Part shown: piece after piece, positions 55,096-64,000 of the stretch
Numbering within the stretch: the stretch's first letter is position 1
Layout of the letters: each line of letters starts with the position of its first letter
Assembly: GCF_002994745.2 (NCBI RefSeq)
Contig: NC_037094.1
Location: 14,073,001 to 14,137,000 of the forward strand
Source of the DNA: Rosa chinensis
Lineage: Eukaryota > Streptophyta > Magnoliopsida > Rosales > Rosaceae
Direction of reading: 5' to 3'
DNA length: 64,000 bases
Notes under the pieces: generated by a model
What the model saw: the letters and a program-made list of their open reading frames with translations, nothing else
Database searches by the model: none
What the model was told of the DNA's origin: nothing
Translations under genes and position numbers: made by a program

Positions 55096-55262
55096 TAATA
55101 GAGTTGGTAAGAGCCTCCAGGTGTGGAACACCCACACCGGGGTTCGAATCCCGCCGACACTTATTGGAGTTAAATCTCAATATACTCTTGGTGGCCAGGG
55201 GGGAGGAAGCGTTCTGACACAACAAATGTGTCTAGTCATTTGCCACCTCTTTCACACCAATT
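55096..55262 (+). mobile_element. tRNA-derived SINE
   Basis: It has a pol III internal promoter: an A-box-like GTTGGTAAGAGC at 55103-55114 and a B box GGTTCGAATCC at 55141-55151, 26 bp apart. A tRNA-unrelated body follows with GGTGGCCAGGGGGGAGGAAG. A tRNA fold is not complete (no acceptor stem and no 3' partner), which separates it from a real tRNA gene. The exact ends and TSD are uncertain. Confidence 0.7.
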
Positions 55263-55299
55263 ATATCATTAATTGGTAGCTATTAGAACAGTGTCTAAA

Positions 55300-57736
55300 T
55301 TACTCGTACTATTTTTAAAAAAGCGGCACCAATTTGGCACCAAACTAGAGCTTTACATTTCTTTCCTGGCTCACAATTCACAAAATGATTTGCATTTCAT
55401 CAAAATGTAATAACTAAACTATGAATTATCCATTGAATATCTGCAAACATATTGATGTTCAGGTGCTGTATTGAAACCATAAGTTTACATCAAATCAATA
55501 ATAGATGCTATTAGATGGTTACACTTGGCATCTATATGTTCTCGACCCAGTACAGCATGCTCAATGCAAATATTTTGAAGCCGTATAGTGCGGGGCTTTA
55601 TGTCCTCGAATAATCTTTAAGCTCACTCTGCATACAATGAAATAAGCATCAGATTGTAGCAGCTAATAAAGTAGAGGCTAGACAAAATTGAATATTACTA
55701 GACCATACTGGATAACATAGAAAAAAGAACAAATGATAATAGATGTAATCAGAGGAAAGAGTTGGTAACAATATGAACAACAATTAGCTGACTACAACAT
55801 GAACATAGTTTCATATAGAAACCATTCTTTTTTCAAATATATGAACCATTGATTTCAGAAGAATAAAAAGTTAACAATTAATCAAGTATTGTGTTCAAGC
55901 TTTAACTAAGCTATAACCCTACAACCTCCCCATCTTTATTCACTCTTTTTCTGGTTTGGTTGCAATAGCAAATGCTTGTCAAAAACAAAGCCAAAAAAGA
56001 GTGAAGAGCAAAAAAAAAAATCCAAGGTCATAATTATGTATACCAGAAATCCAAAAGCTTAAAGGATAGGAGACAATATTTTAAAAGGACACAATTTATA
56101 GCAACAAAGAGCACACAATAACATTCTACTATATGATTACTTGATAAAATTCATCTGCATCATCGTAGGGTACGACAGGAAGTGAAGAAACTTTAACCCT
56201 TTCAAAGGAGTACTTGTTAGAATTTGGTAATTGGGAGATCAAAAGGTATCTGGGTAAATCAATACAAACTGAACTACACTACTCAAAAACCTTCTATGGG
56301 ACAACTATGTCGCAGAATATTGAATATTCAAACAAAGTAAACCAAAAAAAAAAACCTCCGTTTAGCTGGTAATAACAAAATTGTTGTGAAATCAGGGTAT
56401 GAAATAAAATTGAACCCAAATAATAATCAGACAATTTCATAACAATAGGAATAGATAGAAGAATCCCATGCCAAAACGTTAAAAGACATAGTGGCATTGA
56501 AACCAGCTCCCACCAGGCATATAGATCATTACATTACTAGATATATCCATGGCTAACTACATAACACAATGCCCAAGGACAGAAAATTGCCAAAAATTCA
56601 GAATTTAGTGACTTCAAATTGGCTCCTATTGCTGGAAGTCTGGAACCTCTAAGGCTCTAACACCCCATGTTCTTAAACTCTGATCGCACACTTAGATAAA
56701 ACTTAGATGTTGAAAACATGAAAAACCAAATATATAAATTTTTGGCAGCATACCTTTTCAAATATGACTCATAAACTTTTGATGCGACGGCTTCGAATTG
56801 TGTTTCCTACATTGCAAAAACATTGAACTCAACTTGCACAGTTGACTCTATTCTATGGATTCAGAAAAATCCTCGACGTGCAGATTTAATGCATCAATGC
56901 TGAATACAAGTTTTATAAATTGTTGGGTCGTTTATCAATTGCTTTGTTAGATTATGTTTACCTTTATGTATCACACTAGAAAATGTGAATGCTGATTAAA
57001 AGTAGCCACTGGAAAAACAATGTTTGTACTACCTTGGTTGTTATTTTACTCTATATATGCCAAATCACCAGTCACCACATATGGGTCAAACGAAGAAATT
57101 TGCATAAAACAGAGAAATTTATTAAGGGGCATGGAGAAAACATACACATAACCGGTCTTACTCCATTACCATCAAGACAATGAACTTCGGAGCACATTCA
57201 TGTGGATCCGGATTGGAGAGTGTGATGAACTTTGGCGACGGCGATGGATAGTGGCACGACCATATGGTTTTTGTAGATCGGCTCACCCTCTAGCCATTGG
57301 TGTAGGCGCGCACTGTCGCAACCTTATCTAAGGTGATAGCGGATTCGGCATCCGTAGATCATTTCAGATAGAAGAAGAAATGGAGACGATGAGGGAGGGA
57401 AAGGCCAAGGAATTATTTGAGTTTTGAAAGCTCTTTTCTACAGACACTCACCCACCCACGTTAAATTCAGTTCTTTTAACTGACGTCGGGGTCAAAATGG
57501 TAAATACTAGCAACAGAAAGTGTGCCACACACGCAAGTTATCGATTATTATATCAAAATTGTATCAAAAACTAAAGTATTATTGAAATACAGTATATGGG
57601 CACTGAAGTTCAGTGACATCTCCAGAGGCCAGAGCAATACACCGCTTACTCTCGACCGTGTCATACTATTATGTAAGAGCACCAACCCAAATCGGTGTGC
57701 CCAAGTCGGTGTCCTCTGGCCTGTTTTCTAGTAGTG
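55300..57736 (-). mobile_element. third CACTA-type element, right end clear, left end uncertain
   Basis: The right terminus reads CTAGTAGTG at 57728-57736 after TTTT, i.e. CACTACTAGAAAA inverted, the same terminus as the element at 29576. Subterminal repeats of ACACCGA(C/T)TTGGG lie just inside. At the left, around 55304-55345, a decayed TACTATTTTTAAAAAAGCGG followed by GGCACCAATTTGGCACC may be the other end, but the CACTA is lost and no TSD can be shown. Exon-like pieces on the minus strand lie at 56754-56806 and 56141-56215. The right end supports a family call; the extent is a guess. Confidence 0.55.
56754..56806 (-). pseudogene. unidentified exon-like segment in the third CACTA element
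   Basis: Acceptor GCAATGTAG and donor GTATGC flank 53 bp reading ETQFEAVASKVYESYLK plus two bases. I do not recognise the parent. A further stretch at 56141-56215 reads NSNKYSFERVKVSSLPVVPY then DDADEFYQ before a GTAATC donor. These could be captured host exons or the element's own gene. Confidence 0.35.
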
Positions 57737-57801
57737 ATAATTCTTAGAGCTGTACATTTCCGACGATGTTTGTTGTTTATGTACATCATGTCTCATTATT
57801 A

Positions 57802-57900
57802 AACATTCACAATATTTTGTATATTTCAAGGCTTAACATTCACAATATTTTGTATATTTCAAGGCTTAACATTCACAATATTTTGTATATTTCAAGGCTT
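57802..57900. repeat. 33-bp unit, three perfect tandem copies
   Basis: AACATTCACAATATTTTGTA... repeats at 57802, 57835 and 57868. Confidence 0.93.
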
Positions 57901-58398
57901 TGGCTGATATCCATCACTTCTAATTGATTGAAGAAGAGTAGTATTCTATCTTCGCAAGATACATCCCAAGAGAACACTGGGTCTTGACTGCTTAATTGCT
58001 TTACCGATTTTACTGTTTTATCTCTTATTTTGTGGAGCAGGAAATCATCTTGAAGATCCGCCTGGTATCTTACGAGTCCTTGTAACTATGGCCTGGCACA
58101 AAACTTTACAAAGAAAGAGATACAGCTGATAGCCTCGCAACAAACCCAAAATGGTGCACAGCTGCCTAATTATTCTTACATTTGGGATCGTAAATTGCCT
58201 TAGGTATCAACAATAGCCTCATCCATGCAGTACAACAAGAGTCCATTTCTCCTAGTAGGCGAAGCAGAAGCAATATGGCTCAAATGTACCAAAAACATAA
58301 ACATTAATTAAGTCAATAACATTATCTGATTTAATTTGTTTTGTAGAGAAAGAAGAAATGACACTTAATAATATGAGTTATTTATTAAGGAGTAAATA
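57901..58398. other. no gene seen
   Basis: Short frames only, between the 33-bp repeat and the long-TIR element. Confidence 0.45.
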
Positions 58399-59946
58399 GG
58401 GGTCGTCATCATGTTAGTCCCTCGAGTTTCAATTTAATCAGTAACACCCTTGTACTCTCCAAATTCATCAGCCGTGTCCAATTTCTACTATTCCGTCCAT
58501 TTTGGACCGTTAAGTTTGACTTTTGAGGGCTAAAATGGTCATTTCAAGACAAAAAACAAAAAAAACAAAAAAACAAAAAAAAAATATTTTTCTTTTTTAT
58601 TTTTTTGCATTTTTTTTTCTTTCATTTTTTTTCTTTTTCTTCGCTTATTATTATTATTATTATTATTTTAATAATTTTGTCTTCAACCTATACACCACAA
58701 GTTATAATAGGTTAATAAAAACAAAAAAAAAACTCTAGGTGGTCAAAAAGCAGCTCGCTGGTCTACGATATTTGTGATATATCTCCGATAAAGCAACGAA
58801 TTTTAGGATATATCCCCAATAAAGTGAAGAAATATCTATAAAATATGATTAAAAAAATAAATACATATATTTCTTCACTTTATTGGGGATATATCTTAAA
58901 ATTCTTCGCTTTATCGGAGATGTTCCACAAATATCGTAGACCAGCGAGCGAAGAATTTTAGGATATATCCCCAATAAAGTGAAGAAATATCTGTATTTAT
59001 TTTTTTAATTATATTTTACAAATATTTCTTCACTTTACTGGGGATATATCCTATTATTCTTCACTTTATAAACCTATTATATTTTATAGATATATTTTCC
59101 TAAAATTTTTCGCTGGCTGGTTACAAAGAAACCCTATAATAGGTTTATAAAAACAAAAAAAAAATACTCTAGGTGGTTAAAAAGTCGCTCGCTGGTCTAC
59201 GATATTTGTGATATATCTCTGATAAAGCGAAAAATTTTAGGATATATTTGTAAAATAAATCTATAAAATATAATAGGTTTAAAATATATCCTATAATAGG
59301 TTTAAAATATAGGTTTAAATATAATAGGTTTAAAATGTAAAATAGGTTTAAACCCTATAATAGGTTTAAAATATAAAAAAATTCGCTTCGGAGATATATC
59401 ACAATAAAGTGAAGAATTTTAGGATATATCCCCAATAAAGTGAAGAAATATATGTATTTATTTTTTAATCATATTTTATAGATATTCCTTCACTTTATTG
59501 GGGATATATCCTAAAATTCTTCACTTTATAAACCTATTATATTTTACAGATATATCCTAAAATTCTTTGCTTTATCGGAGATATATCACAAATATCGTAG
59601 ACCAGCGAGCGGCTTTTTGACCACCTAGAGTTTTTTTTTTGTTTTTATAAACCTATTATAACTTGTGGTGTATAAGTTGAAGACAAAATTTTTAAAAAAA
59701 TAATAATAATAATAAGCTAAGAAAAAAAAAAAAACAAGAAAATAAAAAAAAACAAAAACAAAAAAAATTCTTTTTTTTTGTTTTTATTTTTTTGGTCTTG
59801 AAATGACCATTTTAGCCCTCAAAAGTCAGACTTAACGGTCCAAATTGGACGGAATAGTAGAAATTGGACACGGCTGATGAATTTGGAGAGTACAAGGGTG
59901 TTACTGATTAAATTGAAACTCGAGGGACTAACATGATGACGACCCC
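58399..59946. mobile_element. long-TIR foldback element with internal palindromic repeats
   Basis: The arms of about 380-400 bp are inverted copies: 58399-58795 and about 59568-59946. They begin GGGGTCGTCATCATGTTAG and include TCGAGTTTCAATTTAATCAG and GACCACCTAGAG. Inside, a unit of about 50 bp (TTTTAGGATATATCCCCAATAAAGTGAAGAA) occurs at least six times in alternating orientation. A block of about 65 bp with CTCGCTGGTCTACGATATTTGTG occurs four times. There is no ORF. The structure fits a non-autonomous Mutator-like or foldback element. I found no clear TSD. Confidence 0.75.
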
Positions 59947-60141
59947 TAACCTCAGGGGGGTAAACTGAAATTAATCCTAAATTATAACTGTCCAAACGTG
60001 TCCATTTTTTAAGTATTTGAAAATCATCCATTTCTACATGAAGCGCACATAAATTTGGATTTCTCCCTATGTAAACTTTTGGATGGTTCACATGTATGGC
60101 TCCTTTTTAAGTGTTGTTCTCAGTAACTTGTAGAGATCCCT
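59947..60141. other. flank of the long-TIR element, nothing recognised
   Basis: Short non-coding stretch. Confidence 0.4.
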
Positions 60142-60340
60142 TTGTTTTTTTTTTTTATATCGGAAATAACTTCATTCAATGAAACTGCAATTTACATCGC
60201 AATCACAGCACCCAACTAGGGATTAACATAAAGGACAAAAAATTAAAGACTAACACCACATATCCTCACTTTAGCAAAGAGAGACTGACGCGTCAATAGA
60301 TCCAACGGCGATGATCGAATTGAGTAGCTGATCGCTTTGT
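60142..60340 (-). mobile_element. LINE 3'-end fragment
   Basis: On the minus strand the sequence ends CATTGAATGAAGTTATTTCCGATATAAAAAAAAA, with a poly(A) of 12 or so. The ATTGAATGAAGTTATTT-type ending is like the one at the end of the LINE at 63130 (TTCAATGAAGTTCTTCTTTGATAAAAAAAG). It is a severely 5'-truncated copy; the left bound is approximate. Confidence 0.5.
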
Positions 60341-61569
60341 TTTTGCAGGTCATGATGTAGTTGATATACGGTAATTTTTTGTTTGATTAAATTCAATTTA
60401 ATCCCTCCAATTTTGGGGCTAAATTCAGTTTGGTCCCTCTTTTTTTTTTTTTTTAATCGCGTCGATTACTGTGCTTTCAAATCACATAAGCCGCATCCAA
60501 ATTTCAAGCTCCTCCCCAAATGTGATATCCGCATGGCCCCACTTTTCAAACTTTAATCATCCAAGAAGGGTAAAATGGACATTTCCCTTCCACCCCCAAT
60601 TCTAAACCACTCAAAACCGTAAATCCACCACTGCCACTTTCTTCTTTTAATCACACCCCTCTTTTCTTTCTACACCCTCCGATTTCGACCGACCACCCCA
60701 ATGCAGAGGGCCACCGCCACCGCCTAACTCCAAACCCTCCTAGACCTCATCAACGAGACAATATCCCTCATCCTTCACCTTCATCTCATCCTCATCCTTC
60801 CTCTCTGCCCATTCCTATACATTCTAGAACCCTGTCCTCCTGCACCTCCACCATCATAACCATAGTCATGCATTGAATTCAATCACAAAAATCATTCCAT
60901 CAAACTGCTTTATTGCAAAAATGTCCTGTCAGATCTGCAACTCCAATGAAAATCCCCATTTGGGTAAAATCAGAAATTCAAATTTCCACTAGCAAAATCA
61001 TCAGATTTCAAATGCTGATTACACTATACTCAATTCAAATTTGTAAAACCATTTTGATCAAATTCTTAAGAATTTTCTGGGAAAGCAAATAGACTTGAGA
61101 AGGAGAAGGGATAGATGAGTTGGATTGAAGATATTGAAGACCATCGCCATCACTAATAGCAGCCTCAACATTATCAACATCGCCACTGCCGCCACCATTG
61201 TCTCCGCTAAAGTGCACATCCAGCCCATCACCATCCCTTTGCAATTTTGGGTGTTATGATTTTGGGTTTGGTTTTGAAATCTGAAACCACCATGTTGCTC
61301 GATCGAACTTGACCTTATACTAAGGTTCTAGCATATACAAGATCGAAGCACGTCTTGCTGATCCAAAACACCACCACTCGATTGTGAAAACCATATCGGT
61401 AAAGGTATGTATCTCTAGCGACAGAGGCTAGAAGATAGGAAATTAGGGTTTGGGTTTAGGGGATTGGGGATCAGATTATGATTAAAGGAGGGTTTATAGT
61501 GGAGGGAAGAAGAAGAAGAAGATGGAAGGCAACGAAGGGGGGTCAGATCGAATTGGGTCTTGAGGTTTT
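60341..61569. other. no gene supported
   Basis: Contains pyrimidine-rich stretches and a minus-strand frame (61035-61244) with a Gly/Asp-rich low-complexity composition. Nothing recognised. Confidence 0.4.
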
Positions 61570-63129
61570 GGAAAATCGTCCGTACATTACCTGACCTTTT
61601 CTCCATTCTAAACTTCAGTATCTCATGTTCAGAAAATATCATAATGGTACCTGAGGTTTTTACCCCGACTGAAGATAGATACCTAGAGCCGTTAGCTCCG
61701 TTACAGAAAATGATAACTGAAGGATATTTTCGTCTTTTCATGTCTTAATCCCTTATTTTTTCTATCAAAACATTTTTTTTCTATTTTTTCTCTCTCTCCC
61801 TACTATTCCTCTCTCTCTCTCTCTCTCTCGTTCCCATTCAAACCCATAATTCTCTCTCTCTCTCTCTCTCCCTACTGTTCCTCTCTCTATCTCTCTCGTT
61901 CGCATTCAAACCCAGAATTCTCTCTCTCTCTCTCTGAAACCCAGCAAACCCAGAACTCTCTCTCTCTCTCTCTCTCTCGTTCCCATTCAATCCCAAAATT
62001 CTCTCTCTCTCTCTGAAACCCAGCAAACCCAGAATTCTCTCTCTCGTCCCTAGATTCATCAGAGGAACCTCAACAATAGAATGTACAAGGAAGGGAAAAC
62101 AATGAACCCGCAGTGACCATAACACTTCAAAATTCCAATTTCTGCAATTCTCCTCCAAACTGAAATTTAATTATATAGCCAGGTAGAGCTCGACAAGGGG
62201 AACAAGTTTGATACCTCAGTTGAAACCAAACTTCGCCGGAAAATAGAGCAAACTTGCCGGAAAACTAATCAACTTTTTCTCCTCGATTCTCTCTCTTGGC
62301 TCATCATCTGAATGAACAAATACCATGAATGGGTCGTCACATCGAGAGGATCCTTCTGATATAGGTGCGAGACCACAACATGGCCGAAATCAAAAAAACC
62401 CGTCAGAGAAGCCGCCAACTTCTCTCCATCGATTCTCTCTCATCGGACGTTGTTTGACAAAACCAAAAGCACAGGGATGACGGTGACACCGAGACGAAGA
62501 TAAATAGGCCTGTCCGAAGTCTGAAAATGGCTGGAAAAAAGGAGAAACAGCCGGGTCACCATCGCTGATATTCGGGTCGGCACGGACCCGATCTGGGTCT
62601 CGATCTATAGGTTCCTTCAACGGTCAAGATCTTCTGCCATTTGAAATCAACGGTCCAGATTAGCCAACTTGAAAATTCTATTTTTAATTATATTTCTAGA
62701 TATTACCGACTTTTAAAAATCATTAAAAATAACTCGGGTGTCTGAAAAATCCTTCAAGAATTCCTACGAACTCGTAATAACATCTAGTTTAATCCTACGA
62801 GCTCGAAAGATAAATTTTGATGAACCAAAAATTTAAATAATTTTCAGAACTAAAAATAGTTTAAACTAATACAAAAAAATATATTTGCTTTTTTTATTAT
62901 TATTTATTTTATAAAAAAAAACTAAAGAAAACAAAAATGAAAGGGTAAATTGGTCATTTGATGATTAAAATATGCCAGCCGTCAATTTTTGTAACGGAAC
63001 TAACGGCACTAGCTAGGTACCGATCTTTGGTCGGGGTCGAAACCTTAGGTACCGTTCTGATATTTTCTAAACGTGAGGTACTGAAGTTTAGAATGAAGAA
63101 AATGTCAGGTATTGTACGGACGATTTCCC
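61570..63129. mobile_element. non-autonomous element with ~180-bp terminal inverted repeats
   Basis: The ends read GGAAAATCGTCCGTACATTA and, inverted, GGGAAATCGTCCGTACAATA. Both continue through CCTGAC, TTCTAAACTTCAGTA and the ACGGAAC/GCCGTTAG region for about 180 bp. Between them lie a (CT)n-rich block (61785-62050) and AT-rich DNA; no transposase. The long TIRs suggest a Mutator-like non-autonomous element; a 9-bp TSD could not be matched. The right end touches the poly(A) of a LINE. Confidence 0.65.
61785..62050. repeat. CT microsatellite within a larger tandem unit
   Basis: Runs of CTCTCTCT are separated by copies of CGTTCCCATTCAAACCCA and GAAACCCAGCAAACCCAGAA, giving a higher-order unit of about 60-70 bp repeated three to four times. 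Confidence 0.8.
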
Positions 63130-64000
63130 TTTCTTTCTTTTTTTATCAAAGAAGAACTTCATTGAACATGAATCAATTACAATGAGTAATGGAAACGCTT
63201 TCAGCAATCTAACACCAACAAGTGAAAATTGCTTAAAAACTTCCCAAACTAGACTTCACCCTGAAAGTCCATATTGACGCACTGATGGAGCCACTCAGAC
63301 CCCGACTCCAAACAACAAAAAGGCTGACTAATTCTCAAGGCTTCCTTTGCTAATCGGTGAGCAATGCCATTGCCTTCCCGTTTCACAAAGTGCCCACTAC
63401 ATGAATTAAAAGACTGAACTAAAGACTTTACTTCATCAATAATGTGTCCCTCAAACCTTAAATCATCTAAACTATCATTAAAACTATTAATCACTGAGAG
63501 TTCATCACCTTCAACTTCAATGTTGAGAAAACCCACGTGCATGGCAAATCGAAGACCATGCAACAAGGCCAAAGCTTCCACCGATCTAGGGGGGAGATTC
63601 CCAACTTGTGGGACTGCCATTGCACCTTTCATTACTCCTTGGCTGTCCCTAAAAATTACTCCCAAGCCACTAAGTCCATTCTTTAAATCACAGGCTCCAT
63701 CAAAGTTCATCTTGAGACAATCCTCATTAGGTGGTTTCTAATGAACCAGGCTTGAAGGAACTGCCATCTTTGTTTCCTGTGGCTTCAAGGTAGTCATTTC
63801 AAACTCGTGTTGCCAGTCAATTGCAACTTGGAATAGCTCCCCAGGTCCCAGACATCTCTCTCCATGTCTGTGAATATTCCTATTGTGCCAAACCCACCAA
63901 GCAACATAACAAAAATTGGCAAATTCAAAATTAGTAGTAGTGGAATTCACATGGTGCAGTAGGTCAGAGAATGATGGTTCCAGCCAAGATTTGTAAACTC
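63130..64000 (-). pseudogene. LINE (L1-type) 3' end with RNase H domain, 5' part beyond window
   Basis: On the minus strand a frame from the right edge reads the end of a reverse-transcriptase-linked zinc-binding region (AWWVWHNRNIHRHGE), then VPSSLVH, a TAG at 63723-63725, KPPNEDCLKMNFDGA, and a full RNase H-like RVT_3 domain (63249-63710). Motifs include NFDGA, VEALALLHGLRFA, EVEGDELSVI and KREGNGIAHRLAK, the usual D-E-D-type pattern of plant LINE RNase H. The TAG replaces the Trp normally found in W-x-PP. The 3' end is an A-rich GATAAAAAAAGAAAGAAAG at about 63127-63145. The frame is otherwise open, so it is fairly young but dead at least by that stop. Confidence 0.75.

Noticed and set aside
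55103..55151. Possible tRNA gene
   Set aside because: The A-box-like and B-box sequences are there, but an acceptor stem and a sensible anticodon arm are not, and a SINE-like body follows.
56278..56300. CACTACTCAAAAACC as the left end of the third CACTA element
   Set aside because: It differs from CACTACTAGAAAA after seven bases, no subterminal repeats follow, and it would place captured pieces outside the element.
58523..58738. 71-codon ORF, Lys/Phe/Tyr-rich
   Set aside because: Translation of homopolymer and ATT repeats within the foldback element.
61838..62158. 106-codon Glu/Arg-rich minus-strand ORF
   Set aside because: Reads the CT microsatellite as ERERER; not a protein.

Overview
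The window is plant nuclear DNA, almost certainly from a eudicot. The evidence is AT-rich sequence, GT-AG introns, plant-specific families (RPW8, glyoxal-oxidase-like GLOX, Copia and Gypsy retrotransposons, CACTA and hAT transposons) and plant-type exon pieces (AGO4-clade Argonaute, MIKC* MADS-box, GIF/AN3). I cannot fix the family or species from sequence alone. Only one host gene is clearly intact: a 538-codon secreted glyoxal oxidase (GLOX) gene at 39973-41589. The rest is a gene-poor block built by repeated, nested transposon insertion.

Layout. 515-1648: a decayed RPW8-type resistance gene with two RPW8-like blocks, a premature stop and a frameshift. 2750-19644: a minus-strand LTR retrotransposon (LTR about 2.98 kb, tRNA-iMet primer site, polypurine tract, no recognisable gag-pol). 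Its 3' LTR is split by a 7.0-kb CACTA element (4974-11987, TSD TTC). Its 5' LTR is cut off at 19644. 19645-24062: a mosaic of a hAT end, an AT-rich repeat, a LINE 5' fragment and a small foldback element. 24068-37174: a three-level nest. A solo LTR (TSD GGTTG) contains a hAT element (26581-37030, 8-bp TSD), which contains a second CACTA element (29576-34671, TSD AGT) inside the transposase reading frame. 39912-41589: GLOX with a TATA box. 42154-47337: a very young Copia element with identical 170-bp LTRs of the unusual TG...CT type, an intact pol ORF but almost no gag. 47343-57740: unresolved repeats, tandem duplications, a tRNA-derived SINE and a third CACTA end. 58399-64000: two long-TIR elements and the 3' end of a LINE that runs off the window.

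Most notable: both complete CACTA elements are gene-capturing (Pack-CACTA) elements. On the minus strand, with exact splice phase, the first holds two consecutive exons of an AGO4-clade Argonaute PIWI domain. The second holds two consecutive exons of a MIKC* MADS-box gene and one exon of a GIF/AN3 coactivator. Both also carry a related terminal exon, probably from the Ulp1-like protease gene common in plant CACTA elements, close to the same end. One end of each element could therefore give chimeric transcripts carrying fragments of an RNA-silencing gene and of developmental regulators. That functional reading is inference; the exons and their phases are visible in the sequence.
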